DNA of 64,000 bases from contig CM055107.1 of assembly GCA_029204225.1 (NCBI GenBank), forward strand, positions 28,173,410 to 28,237,409, given 5' to 3'. Both the position numbers and the translations under genes were made by a program. Source of the DNA: Diphasiastrum complanatum (Eukaryota > Streptophyta > Lycopodiopsida > Lycopodiales > Lycopodiaceae). Shown one piece after another: positions 1 through 34,448 of the stretch. Numbering within the stretch: the first letter of the stretch is position 1; each line of letters opens with the position of its first letter. The notes beneath the pieces were generated by a model that was not told the DNA's origin, ran no database searches, and saw nothing but the letters and a program-made list of their open reading frames with translations.

Positions 1-145
1 ATTTTGCTGAGTACAGACTTTTGAACTAGAAACAGAAAAGCTTGCTTTGTTGGGTCACATAAAAATCGATAATCGGTTGATGTTATATGGAGTAGTTATT
101 TACACATCGAGACAATCATTTCCTTAAACTTCATTTTATGTACAG

Positions 146-22327
<22,182 letters not shown>

Positions 22328-22390
<63 letters not shown>
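22328..22390. repeat. (CT)n microsatellite in the TrpRS 3' UTR
   Basis: About 31 CT units beginning one base after the TGA. It must be transcribed as part of the 3' UTR unless polyadenylation is immediate. Confidence 0.95.
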
Positions 22391-22392
<2 letters not shown>

Positions 22393-23079
22393 GCTTTGTG
22401 GTTGGTTCAATATTGGCATGAGGCCTAGGCTTATGAAGACTAGGTCCACCATCCAGTTTGTTTTCCACATGTATTTCGAGAGTGGCTGCACAACATGCTC
22501 TTGGATTTCTGCATCAGAGCATATTGCTTCTTTCAAAATTCCTTCGTAAGAAAGTGTGCACTTTTGATATTTATGGTAAGAGCAGCTTTATTGTCAGCGA
22601 AATGTAGTACAGTGCCTTATCAAAGCCCACGGTGGCACATGATCAATTCATTTTTGGAAAGCTGCACATTCAGCAGTAGAATCATGGACTATTCTGCAAA
22701 TCCACTTGTATTTCAAAATTCAAAATATGCATATACAAATAAGTCGTACTCTGAAGTTAAGATTATGTATACACGAAAAACATGGGCTAATGGGCAATCT
22801 GCAGCATGCCTCCTTTTAGCATCTACAATTGATTATTCTTGATGTTGTTAGAGGGGAGAGGTGCATCTTGAATTCATCAATAGACCTTGCTAGAGATTTA
22901 CTCTAGACCAGCCAGTTTGTTGTACAAGGTCCAATGGCATCTAGTTGATTTGTCTGGGTTTTATTTAAAAAACAAACTATCCTATTTATCATTGTTCTGC
23001 CAATTTATTCATAAGAGAAAATCTGTTTAAAAAGAGTGTCCTTTGCAACTATAAGCTGACCAATATTCGCATCTCCCCC

Positions 23080-23133
<54 letters not shown>

Positions 23134-24500
23134 ACTGCTGCTGCTGCATCTGCGTTTGCTCCCCACCATTTTCCCATTCATTTCTGATAACTGCAAAGTT
23201 TTGCAAGAAACTAGTTTGAAAATTGGTATGCGGATTAGATTCTACCCAGACATGCATGAAGATATGATAAACAAACAAATTGCGTACTCCAGGAGTATCA
23301 GAAATAGTTTGAAGGCATGTACATCATTAACATTCAGCAGATCACAAAAGTCTGACTTTGCTGACCAGCAGCATTAGATAAGCAGTACATTTGCTGATAA
23401 CCAATAAGCAGATAAAAAATGAGACCGATAAGTACTGCAAATTCTCGTCTTCAATACATATATAGTGCACTTAAACTGCAAAAGCATAGAATATGAGCAA
23501 TTTTTTGTCCATCACAAATATCAAGCGAGCAAAGATCTCCCTCATTGCAAAACTCTTCTCACCAAAGTTCAAACGGTAATGACTTATCTCGTTCGAGGAT
23601 TAATACATTAAAGATAAAAGGAAATCCTATCGTAAGAAGCTAGGAGTCAATTCAATCTGCAAATGAATATTGCAGACTATATAGCTCAGACATTTGCAAA
23701 GACACATGAAGACCTCCCATACTGCACAAGAAGCTTCTTCGGCAACTAAAAATGCAACAAAACCATTATTTGTACTTAGCTATCGTGGAAACCTAATGGG
23801 ATACCTAAGTTAGATATCGTGATGAACAATTGAAAACTTTTTCGTTATTTTTCTTATCATGCAACATATGCTATCATGCAATACAAGTACACACAAGCAT
23901 ATTGAACAACGTTCAGTGGCCATATGTACTAATGTCCATACACGTATAGGTGCAAAATTGCCCAATGTTATGAAGGAGACATGCAATCTGCAACCTTATG
24001 AAGTTCACTCACAAGGTCTTCAACCACTTCATCTAAGCTCAAAGCCTGATTATACATTTCACCACTTCATCTAAGCTCAAAACCTGATTATACATCATAG
24101 TTGGTGAACAACATGCACCACAAAAATGCAATTCCCTAATTGGATGGGGACTCAAAAAGTTGACATAAAATATAGTAAAGAAGCAGATAGACAACCTTGA
24201 TTCCATATGAAGAACATGGACAAGCAAATTCAATAATTGTACCACTACCCACATTGTTACTGTAACTTACTAAAACATTGCAAAAAAAACTTTCATGCTA
24301 AAATGTTTCCATAACTTTAGGTCACTTTAACCTTGTTGAAATTTTTTAGAAAACTTTGCAAAAAATTCACTCACACGTCTTTCCAAATCCTGGTGCATGT
24401 GCTAGAATAACATCACTCAATTCCATAAAAAATTTTCAAATTGGATATGGTTGTGCCACCAATGACTCAAGGAAGAAAACTCGCGTGATACTCTCTATGC
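22391..24500. other. TrpRS 3' flank / intergenic; microsatellite and tandem duplication
   Basis: Contains a (TC)n run at 23086-23129 and a 38-bp tandem duplication at 24023-24098 (ACCACTTCATCTAAGCTCAA repeated with two or three changes). No gene recognised. Confidence 0.6.
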
Positions 24501-24501
24501 T

Positions 24502-25860
24502 TTGAATTCCCCCTCGATTCCCTGCTGGAAGCTCGACACATCTAAGACACAAACGTCTACAAAAGTGAAAGCTCTCCGAACTGATGGTGGCGGCGAATAC
24601 TTCTCTAACGAGATGTTCGACTACCTGGCTAAACATGGCATTCGAAGACAATTCACAACTTCCTATTCTCCTCAAGAGAATGGAATTTCAGAAAGGAAGA
24701 ATCGAACACTTCTCAACTAAGCCAGATCCATGCTATATCAAGTGCACCTACCTGCGAAGTTTTGGGCAGAAGCTATTGCCACAGCCTGTTATGTACAAAA
24801 CAGATCCAGCACTCAAGCCGTCAACAACAAAACTCCTTATGAAATATGGTATGGACACAAGCCTAGTGTCAGTCATTTAAAAATCTTTGGTTGTGTATAT
24901 TTTGTTCACATTCCTAAACAGCTCAGGAAGAAGCTGGATCATAGGACAAATACATGTATTTTCATTGGCTATCCTAATGAACATAAAGCTTACAAAGGTT
25001 ATTATCCATCCACCAATGTATCATTTGTCTCTAGGGATGTAATCTTCCAAGAACACACATACTATGATTTTAAACAACCATCGATAAACAATGCTATGTC
25101 ATTTCATCCTATTTTTATGTAGCATGGAATCTTCCAACGATAATGTTTTTCTACAAAACCTGCAACTAGAGCTACAGAAGCCGAGTAGCCGACAATACCT
25201 GTCACCAGACCAAACCCAGCGAGCAAATCTTGAGAAATTCAAGAAGAAGCACCATCGCATCCTGGTCAACCTAGCGTTCGCAGATCCTCACGGACTCAGA
25301 CAGTTCCTGAGAGATATACACCTCAATCAGTTTGGACTTCCGATCAGAAGAACCAGAGACCCTAGCCGAAGCAATTAACTCCAAGGATGCGCTGTGGAGT
25401 TGCAAGAAGCTATGGAAAGCGAATACAACTCACTTTCGACGAATTAGACCTGGACGTTGGTCGACTTTCCCACTCACAAGAGAGTTATCGACAACAAGTG
25501 GATCTTCAAGAAGAAGATCAACTTTGATGGTTCCATTGCAAAATGGAAAGCAAGGCTGGTGGCTAAAGGATTCACTCAAGTCTAAGGAATGGATTATCGA
25601 GAAATTTTCAGTCCAGTTGTCAAAGTGCAATCAATAAAGACTCTGATTGCATTAGCAGTCGCAAAAGACCTCAAAATGCACCAGATGGATGTCAAGACAA
25701 TTTTTCTCAACGACAATGTCGAAGAGGAGCTGTATACCCTCCAGCCAGAGGAATTCGAAGTCAAGGGCCAAGAGCACAAAGTGTGCAAGCTGCACAAAGC
25801 AATCTATGGTTTGAAATAGGCCGCAAGAGCATGGTTACACAAATTACAAGTGGAATTATG
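24502..25860 (+). pseudogene. Ty1/copia integrase-RT fragment, decayed
   Basis: Plus-strand remnants in more than one frame. Integrase core: VKALRTDGGGEYFSNEMFDY, then SPQENGISERKNRTLLN with a stop where NQ/A is expected, TPYEIWYGHKPSVSHLKIFG, FIGYPNEHKAYKGY and SRDVIFQEH. RT: KWKARLVAKGFTQV, a stop, FSPVVKVQSIKTLIALAVAK, LKMHQMDVKTIFLNDNVEEE and KLHKAIYGLK followed by a stop at 25817. Gag, protease, the YVDD box, RNase H and LTRs are missing. Both the region between integrase and RT and the tail are scrambled. Confidence 0.88.
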
Positions 25861-26814
25861 CTCTCCACTATATGTCACCATCAAAAAGTGGCTCACTCTA
25901 CTTTTCTAAGAGGGACCTACTTGCATTTATTACTTTGCCTAGAAATACTAGTTCCTACATGGTCATTCCATCTTTCGGGATTCACCATGAGGCTTACACA
26001 GTTTCTACTTGACAGTATTAACTAGTATTCCTCGACTCTCATACTCAGCTCTTAGTTTTCGTTCATCTCGTCTTCTCAGAGACATTCTCGGTCTAAGGTG
26101 AGAGGTGCTCTTGGGTAGCTCTGGCCGAGTATCTTGGGGATTAGACAGAATCAGCCAACATCATCCCACCCCTAATGTGTTGCAGGACCCACTGCAACCC
26201 ATATTGGATGATATTGTTCTGCTTTGTATGGGCATCTTCGATTGTCACTTGGAAAAGCGTAGATCCTCGTTCGCTTGCATAAAACCAAGTGCTTATTGTC
26301 GCCAGTCTTTATCAAAAAATTGCTTTCCACAATCTGTCGCAATGTAACTGGAACAGATTTGGACTGCCGACCAACCAATGTAGGTGGTAGTTGGTCTCCG
26401 CAAGACATTTGCGATGATTTCTTAGCCGCTTCGACGAAACTATTAGGGTCTGAAAAGATTGGGAATATTTCAGATGGATAACGAGATGATGAAAAACAGA
26501 GAAATGGAAGAAAGGGTGGTGGTGGCGGTGGTGACAATGGTAGATGGTGTGGGTGATAGGCATGAGAATGGATGCAGATGTTGTGACAAGAGGGCTGGTT
26601 GAAGAAGGAGACTGATTTTCCAATACTTGTGCTTCCATCTTTTGAAGGTTCTTTGTCATGACTAGAGTACTTCTTTTGACTGAGTCTCTTTGGATTGTCC
26701 ATCTGCTTTCTTAGCCTTGTCGTTATTATCTTTGGTTTTGTGATCTTGGCTGTCAATCTGCTAATGTTGTTGTTGGCAATGTAACTGCCCCTAGTGGATG
26801 CCTGCAAATCCACT

Positions 26815-26845
<31 letters not shown>

Positions 26846-27884
26846 CTGTTGGTGGGGATGTTGTTATCTATAACTTGCATGCTCAAGGTTGGATCGACAT
26901 TTGGAACACGTAGTTGAAACACGTCGAACATGCGACTGGGGACTAAAGATTGACCAAATTTTAACTAAATTTGTTCTGATCTTGCTGTAGTTGACTCAAA
27001 GATGAATATAACGATGAGAAACAGGAATCAACTCTGAAGTGACAGAGATTTCTGAAAGTTGCAGTATGCTCAAAGATCCTAAGCTCTATAACAAGGTGAT
27101 GTGAAGATGGATAGATGAATGAAAATGTATTCTTGAGATACTCTATAGAAGACTGTCGTGCAGTAGCTATTTCTCATGCAAAAATCAATCACACAAAAGG
27201 GATGAAGAGGAACAAGGAAATAAATGAACCACCGTACAGAGAGTGAGAATGGTATGGCACTTGTCGAACAAAACTCTCATTCATCAGCATTAATAATTCA
27301 CCTTGACAATTGCAATATCCCATTGATTTTGTAGAGTAATGAGAAAAACTCTGATATGCCCTTGTTAGAAACAAGGCAAAGTTGGTGACACTAAATCGAC
27401 CATCATTGATAGCAGCTTTGTAAGATATGGCTTGAAATGCATAGAAGGAGAAGATACTATTCCCATTAGTATCCTTTGGATCATGAGATTTATAGAATGA
27501 ATCGCTTTTAGATTTTCAATTCTCAATTTTGGTTTGTTATATGTAGTGGATGGATATCTCGTCAGAAAATGGAAAGACATATAGATTTGAGATTGCAGGA
27601 GTGGAGATAAAATGTCAATTCCTTGGAGAGGGTGTTGTTGTCTGGGAATAGTAGCAGATGACGGAATATCGGTTTCCTCTACATATTGCAATAACTCATT
27701 TCATATAACGTCTATGTTCGATATCGATCTGGTAAATATCATGGTAATGTAAAAGTTCTCAAGGAACTTCTTGATTGAGCAGCAGGTTTAACTGTTGGTT
27801 GCTATGGTGCTCGTGTGGTATTGCTATGAGGATCCTATCGTGATTCATAACTAACATGTCAGGCAAGTAGGATCTTGTTGGGTT
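25861..27884. other. Unresolved repeat-derived stretch
   Basis: Several short minus-strand open stretches (26172-26828, 27189-27374, 27365-27691) lie downstream of the gypsy gag remnant in its reading direction, so they may be its eroded protease region. No retropepsin motif can be read. A C-run followed by an A-run sits at about 26817-26842. Confidence 0.35.
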
Positions 27885-29183
27885 GTTTTGGGCAGTCTTT
27901 GAAACTTTGTCGGACACAGTCGGGACACTCGGCATGGTACTTGGTCTTGACTAGACAATCAACCATGAAGTGGCCGGTTTTACCACAGATGAAACATCTA
28001 TTGTTCATGGGCCCTTGTATAATGGCATAACCATCTTGTATGGCTAGTGGTTCTGGACTTTCTGGTGGGTATTCGTGATAATGCGAGGAATGTGTAGATT
28101 GTCATGGTTGTTCTTCATATCGTTGGATGGCATGTGCTTGGAGAGACTGATATGAAGGACAAGCATCAGCAAGATTCGTAGCCCGGCAGTGTAGGCACCA
28201 GATGGGTTTTTGCCTATTAGGTACTTGGGAAGTGTGTGGTTGATGAGGCACACTACGTTGGATAGACTTCAGGGTATTTTGAAACTCATTGGTGAGTTTC
28301 TCCATCTGCAATTGATCTTGCTGATTAAGCAATTCCAGTTGTGATTTTTTCAAAGCTGATCTCGGGTATCCTTGATCTACTTCGACTCATTGACAGGAGC
28401 ACAGAGTGCTTGCCTTTCCCTGGATTCATCAACATCTGATCCTTCATCTTCCTCCCAGATGGCATCAGACATAGCTAACTTTAAGCTTGTATATTCGTCA
28501 TTGGATTTAAACTCGCGTCTGATCCATCTTGTAAGTCCGACTAAAAACTAGATGATGAGCATCTGTTCAGTGGGCTGTTCTTGTACTTGACTTTTTAAGC
28601 ACTTGAAACACTCAATATAGTCTCATATACGTTCATCTTTTGCCATCTTGATGTTACTCAAGTTGACAAAAGGACTCTCTATCAAACGAAATGGTTTAAA
28701 ATTCTTGATAAAGGACTCTTTCAAGAGTAGACCAATCCAATTTATCTTCACGATCGAGGGTAAAAAACTAGTCACATGCTTTAGCGATCATGGTCATGAA
28801 AAACAGTTGGACCATAGCATCAAGAGATGTTTCACCATACACATCACATGCATTCTCAAAGATTTGCAAAAATCATTGAGGGTCCAAACTACCGTCAAAC
28901 TTGGGTAGATCTAACTTGGATGTTCTCTTCTCAAGATGAGCTCCATGGGTAGCAAAGCTCCATTCAGGTGTGTGTTGGGATGTGATGTGTCAACAACATG
29001 AAAATGTGCTCGTGCTTGTGAAGATTCGGCTCTATATTCTGTGCGATCGAATGGATTTGTGGATGGCTCATGGATTTGTGATTGCATTTGGTAGAACCTA
29101 TGACGTCTAATTTGTTCAGTTGTAGGAGACACCATTTTGTGTGGATAATCTTCTGGGATATTGAGATCAGTATGGCGGTCCAT
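27885..29183 (-). pseudogene. Ty3/gypsy Gag remnant with two zinc knuckles
   Basis: Minus-strand pieces give a Gag core (LDLPKFDGSLDPQWFLQIFE, NACDVYGETSLDAMVQLFF, FFTLDREDKLDWSTLE), a Gln-rich coiled stretch (KKSQLELLNQQDQLQMEKL), and nucleocapsid knuckles CFICGKTGHFMVDC and CPDCVRQSFKDC. The layout (Gln-rich stretch, IWCLHCRATNLADACP, then knuckles) parallels the Gag of the gypsy element at 33628-51748, so it is a relative. Interrupted by stops and frameshifts. Confidence 0.75.
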
Positions 29184-29536
29184 TGTATATTGTTGTGTAT
29201 TTTTGTGTCTTGTATGGGTTTTTGGTATTTTCTTTTTTGGCTAGTTGGTGTGGAAATCTATAACGACTAGGCCACCACAAAATGCTTTCTGATAATTTTC
29301 TTTCTCAATTGACACCCACTCAATTTGGAATGTCTAATCTCGAAGGAAGCATAGTTGTCTCAGACGCCTAATTGTTCGCTCCCTTCATGGTTGTCTCTGA
29401 CACCTACCAAGACATTCCTCCATTCGATCTAAATCAATCATAATATTGTAGTTTGGTAAAGATCTTGTAAAGCTCTCTATGTTGGAGCTATGTTTCTTAT
29501 TTTGCACCTAATTCATTCGAGAGAACCCCAATAGAG

Positions 29537-29549
29537 TGGTATTAGAGTC
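29537..29549 (+). other. Primer-binding-site remnant (TGGTATTAGAGTC)
   Basis: Two changes from the initiator tRNA-Met PBS TGGTATCAGAGCC, 56 bp before the Gag ATG at 29605. Confidence 0.6.
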
Positions 29550-29604
29550 ATCGTTCCAAACTACTATAAGTATTCGAAACCGTTTACTATACTTAGATCA
29601 TTTT

Positions 29605-30190
29605 ATGGAAGAAGCATCTTCAAAAATTTGCTTGATCAACAAGTTCAACGGTGATGACTTCCACATGTGGAAGTTCAAGATGAAGATGATACTAACAGAA
29701 AAAGAACTTTGGGGATACATCAATGGTTCAATAGCCAAGCTGGCTGAACCAGACATGCTGACCACCTGGAAAGCTAAGGATGACAAAGCTCTTGTCATTG
29801 TATTTATGAATATTAAAGATTCACAAATAACTCACGTAGCTAATTGTTCCAGCTCCAAAGAGACATGGGACATTCTTATTGGTCTATATGAAATGACAGA
29901 TGTATCGATTCGTCTCTTCTTGAGAAAGAAGTTCATGTCGCTCAAGATGAGTGAAGGGGCCTCAGTTACTGATCATCTAAATGAATTTAAATAGCTACTC
30001 AATCAGTTAGCTGCAGTAGGTTCACCAATATCAGACGAAGATGCTAACATGTCTCTTCTGTCTAGTCTTCTTCCCTGTTACGACAATCTAGTATTGCTAC
30101 TTAGCAATACTCCTGACCTGTCTCTGCAAAAGGTGACAACAAGTTTATTGCAGGAAGAAGTTGTTGAAAATGAAAAATCATCTATCTTGA
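29605..30190 (+). pseudogene. Ty1/copia Gag fragment
   Basis: From ATG 29605 the translation runs EASSKICLINKFNGDDFHMW, KFKMKMILTEKELWGYI, KETWDILIGLYE, LFLRKKFMSLKMSEGASVTD and HLNEFK. A TAG (29992-29994; CAG expected) follows, and the frame resumes with LLNQLAAVGSPISDEDANMS and LLSSLLPCYDNLVLLL. This is the UBN2 Gag of the copia kind that ends in a CCHC knuckle, but the knuckle and all pol domains are missing. A PBS remnant lies just upstream. Confidence 0.82.
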
Positions 30191-30937
30191 CTTTAGGCTT
30201 GTCACAAAGTTTTCTCTATGTAAGTTTGTTGTTTCATAATGTAAATGCCAAATTTGGCCTAGAAGAAACTCGAGCTACATGTCTAGTTGGTAGTATACAA
30301 CATGCATATAGATTGTAGACTTAGAAATGTCATTAATATGCTTGTAGAAACTCGTGGCATATCACGTGCAATGGTTGTAAGTGATCCATAGTGACATGCA
30401 AGACATGCACAAAGTGACACATGCATGATGTTTTGTACAATTCTAGTTGAAAAAATGACACTTGGTAAAAGTAGGTAGAAATGCATGCATGAGAAGTGAC
30501 AAATGTCACTAATACTCTAGCTTTCACTCATAGATGTGGATGGAAGATGGATGGATGTGGTTCTACCTTGAGCTACCTCAAACTCCATAAATATGTGTAA
30601 ACATTCTCATAATCTGGGATGAAGAACCAAGCTTTGAAGCTATTCATGCCATTTTGGATCTACATTATCATTTGCTTGAATATTGCTCTCTCTTTCTCTC
30701 TCTAACTCGAGCTGAGGCTTATGCTCATGCATTAAATTCTTGTACTTTTTCTCTTGTTAATCAAAGCTATCATTCTTTGATTCTTAGCATGCTAGATTGT
30801 GATTAAGCCATTAAATTCTGTACTAGATCTTGATATTCAATCTAGAATCAGTTTGTGTGCTAATCATAAAGCTTAACAAGATTATTCACACTTGAGGATC
30901 ATTCCCCACGCGTGTGAACTTGCTAGAAATTTTGTCA
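30191..30937 (+). repeat. 5' LTR of the outer copia element (left border uncertain)
   Basis: Ends TTTTGTCA directly before the PBS at 30938. The sequence has a TATA-like CATAAATATG near 30585 and a TC-rich stretch, as expected for a copia LTR. The left border may be TGTAGACTTAG at 30314, but no 3' LTR is left to compare with, because the element is truncated near 52.9 kb. Confidence 0.45.
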
Positions 30938-30950
30938 TGGTATCAGAGCC
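30938..30950 (+). other. Primer-binding site of the outer copia element
   Basis: TGGTATCAGAGCC, initiator tRNA-Met type, immediately after the LTR end CA. Confidence 0.88.
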
Positions 30951-31706
30951 AAATTAAGCTTTGCATGCTATTATCTTTGATTGTTCTAGAATTATTGAGC
31001 CCAATTCAAGCAAAAAAGCAGTTAATCACATTTCTTTACCTTTTCTTGAAAAGTGTTTGGATCAAAGAGGATAGAAACTGAATTTTCAGATCAAAATTGA
31101 CATTGTACAGAATTCTGAAATTTCGCACATGTGAAAACCAGAGATTTTCAAACCTCTTTAATTCCATGCTATTTGGTCCAAATGTATTGATGTTATAGCT
31201 TGATGGAAAGCTTATGAAGAGTACTTTCCATTGCAATTGATCCCAAATAAATCTTATGTGTCTATCAAGAGTTATAAGCTCTTAAAGAGGGTAGAGAGAG
31301 GTCCAAAATTTGAGTGACCACTTTTTGATTTGATTCAATCTTGCTTGATTCTTAATCCATTGTTTTGAGTATCCAACACAAGAAACTGAAGATCAAGACA
31401 AAGTTTGATGTTATTGAACACCTTTAAGTCTTTTGTGAATCATTAGTGTTTTCTTTTGGAGCATCTAACACGTGCCAAAAGTAGAATTCAAACTTGTCTA
31501 TGTGCCTCAATCCATTTTGAGAGACTGATCTAGATTATCTTGTTTTTTGGAATATTTGAAATCTATCTCAAATATAGTTGCAAGTTTTTCACATAGGAAG
31601 GTAGCACACCCTTGAAAATACCTATAGTGAAAGAGAGTAGCAACATAAAGTCTGATTGGGACAAGCTCAAACATATAATTGTCCAATAACAAGAAGTCTT
31701 CACAAT

Positions 31707-33627
31707 ATGGCATATGTGGGAGGATATCTCCTAGAAGCAAGTGAAAGACTAAGTACCTCTAATTACTCAATATGGAAGGTAAGGATGGAGTCTATACTTA
31801 TACTCCAGGATGTTATGGACATGGACATAGTACTTGGTATTGAGGAGGAGCCTCAAGCACAACTTGAAATACCAAAGTATAGGAAGAGAGCTAGAATGGC
31901 TCTACACTTCATTAAAACGAATGTCTCTAATGAGATTCTGAGAGAAATAGGATCTTGCATCACTGCCAAAGATGCTTGGGATGCACTCAAGTCCATCTAT
32001 GAATATAAGAACACTTCTAGAATACTCACTTTTAGAAATCAGATTTTCCAAAGTTTTCAAAGAAGTGAGGAGAGTGCATCAAATTATGTTTTGAGAGTAA
32101 AAGATCTTCATAGGGAACTGCTTGTGTTGGTGTCACAATCAATCAAGATGAGCTAGTACAAGTCATTCTAAATGTCTTAGAAGAAAACTATGATAATCAT
32201 GTTCAATCCTTTGCCATAAAGGAGGAGTTGCCTAATTTGGAAACTCTTCAAGAAATTCTCATCTCTGAAGAAGCTAGGCAAAGTTACAAACTTTCTAGGA
32301 TGAACAAACTCGAGCATATTGGAAGTGACAAAGCTCTCTTTGTCAAGGACAAGCATAAAGGAAAGAGCAAGAACCCGTTTTCTCAAGTTTTCAACAAATA
32401 CAAAGCCAAGGAAAGAGACAAAGATGGTGAAGAGGATGACTCATCTCATCCTTCTACTTCAAAGACCAAGAAGAAGAAAGTCAAGTGTTTCTTTTGTGGC
32501 AAGAAGAGACACTATGCCTCTAATTGCTTCAAAAAGAAAAATCAACTCAAACAAGCAAATCTCTCTAATGAGAAAGAAGAAGACTTTATTGCAAGTGATG
32601 GAGAAGGATCACTCATGGTGTCAAGCTTTTTCTCAACACCCTTCAAGAAAGATGGGGCATGGTACATCGATAGTGGAGCCTCTTCACATATGTGCTGTTC
32701 AAAGGAGTCTTTTGACTCTATTGTACCTTATAAAGGACTTAAAAGATCTATATATACTACAAATGATCATGAATGCTCTATTGAAGAAAATGACAACATT
32801 CCATTGAAACTTGCTTCTTCTAAAGTTCTATCACTTTCCAATGTTCTTTTTGTTTCTAAGCTTACAAAGAACTTGATAAGTGTTGGAAAGTTGCTTGATA
32901 GTGGTTGTGATGTAAAATTCAATTCCAATACTTGCTTTATCAAGAAAAATGATGAGATCCTAGCTAATGGATCTAGATATGGTGGAATTTTCAAGTGAGA
33001 ATGAAAACTTTTGTGAAGTTGATCTTTTGTCTAAGGAGGAGTAATGGCATAGAAGGTTGGGACATCCTAACTTTAAGTCTATGTTTTCTATGATCAAGAA
33101 TGATAAGGCTATTGGCCTTCCAAGATCACTTTCCAAGGATATCAAGCCTTGTGAGGCTTGTGCTATTGCAAAATCACACAGAAAGCCATATCAAAAGTCT
33201 TTTATTAAGACTTCTCATCCTTTGGAATTAATTTACTCGGATGTTCATTTTTCTTCTTTTAAAAGTATTGGTGGTGCAACTTGTTTTGTCACCTTCATTG
33301 ATGATTTTACAAGATATACTTGGTTGTACTTACTTTCTTCAAAATCTATGGTATTTGATCACTTCCTAGTCTTCAAAACTTATGTTGAGAAACAGTTTTG
33401 TTTCAAAGTTAAAGCTTTAAGATGTGATGGAGGAGGTGAATACATCTCCAACAAGTTCTATGATTATTGTGAGGTTGAAGGGATTAAGAGAGAGTTTTCT
33501 TGTGCTTATTCTCCATCTCAAAATGGAGTTGCTGAAAGAAAAAATCGATCTCTATGTGAATGTGCTAAAGCAATTCGAGTTGAAGCTTCTTTGCCTATTG
33601 AATATTGGGGAGAAGCAATTAATTGTG
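31707..33627 (+). pseudogene. Outer copia element: Gag, protease and integrase (5' part)
   Basis: Starts at ATG 31707 (AYVGGYLLEASERL), 750 bp after the PBS. UBN2 Gag to about 32110, a frameshift near 32120, then Gag continues (DELVQVILNVLEENYDNHVQ). CCHC knuckle CFFCGKKRHYASNC, protease WYIDSGASSHMC, stops near 32996 and 33042, pre-integrase WHRRLGHPNFKSM and CEACAIAKSHRKPY, integrase core with IYSDVH, LRCDGGGEYISN and SPSQNGVAERKNRSL. The frame is cut at 33627 by the gypsy insertion and resumes at 51754. Gag is clearly related to the inner copia (shared SNYSxWKVRMES, SRxLTxRxQIF), so the two are older and younger members of one lineage. Confidence 0.92.
33623..33627. repeat. Gypsy target-site duplication (TTGTG), left
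   Basis: Matches 51749-51753; both lie in the integrase codons of the outer copia. Confidence 0.93.
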
Positions 33628-34448
33628 TGTAGGGTCGAAGATCTCACGTAGTATAGCCCTCCCGCCTGTCAACAAGGGTTAGATCACTGGATAGGTACCA
33701 CTATGCATAGATGCTACTTTTAGTTAGTTTTCTACTTCCTCCCTTAACTCTACTCACCACTAACACTATTCTCCTTTAACTCTACTCCTCTACACTAACA
33801 TTCATCATGATTTGGGTGAAGGGAAGGGATAGAAAAGAAGAGATTGAGAAGAGAAGAGAGTAAGAAAGAGAGAGATAGAGAGTGAGGGTGGAGGTTAGCT
33901 CAAATGCACATTTTACTTGCTAGAAGAGAAACATAAACTATTGAAACCAAAAAGCATGAACTTGAAAGCAATTGAAAACAACAAGAGCAATAGCAAGCAT
34001 TGAATTGCAAATGAGGATGCTTCTCTTCCAAAATTGGTAGAGTTTCCTCCTTCTCATTAAGCATCAAAATAGTGTACAAATGGTGCCTTTTTATAAAATG
34101 GGGAAGGCCCTTGCCCCTCAATCCTATTGGCTAATATTCACAATGATCCTATCCATTCATCTTGGACCCAACTTGATCCAAAGGTCCACAAAAAGTACAT
34201 TAGAAATTACAAGATTCATGTGAGTCCCAATTTGGACCCAACTCTAAAAAGTAATCTCTAAGTTTAAAAATGACATTGGGCCTCTAGTTTTATTTTGATT
34301 CCAAGGCCCAAGTCATGTTCATTTTATTTACAACTCTATTTGCGTGCTCATTGGGCCATGGGCTTATACACGCAGGATGCCATGCCCTCGCAACACATTT
34401 TATTGGATGATTTTATTTATTTACACTTTGTGGGGAATACCCCCAACA
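33628..34448 (-). repeat. Gypsy 3' LTR
   Basis: 821 bp, near-identical to 50928-51748. The extra ORF's stop codon (34417-34419) falls inside its first 32 bases in the direction of transcription. Confidence 0.94.
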
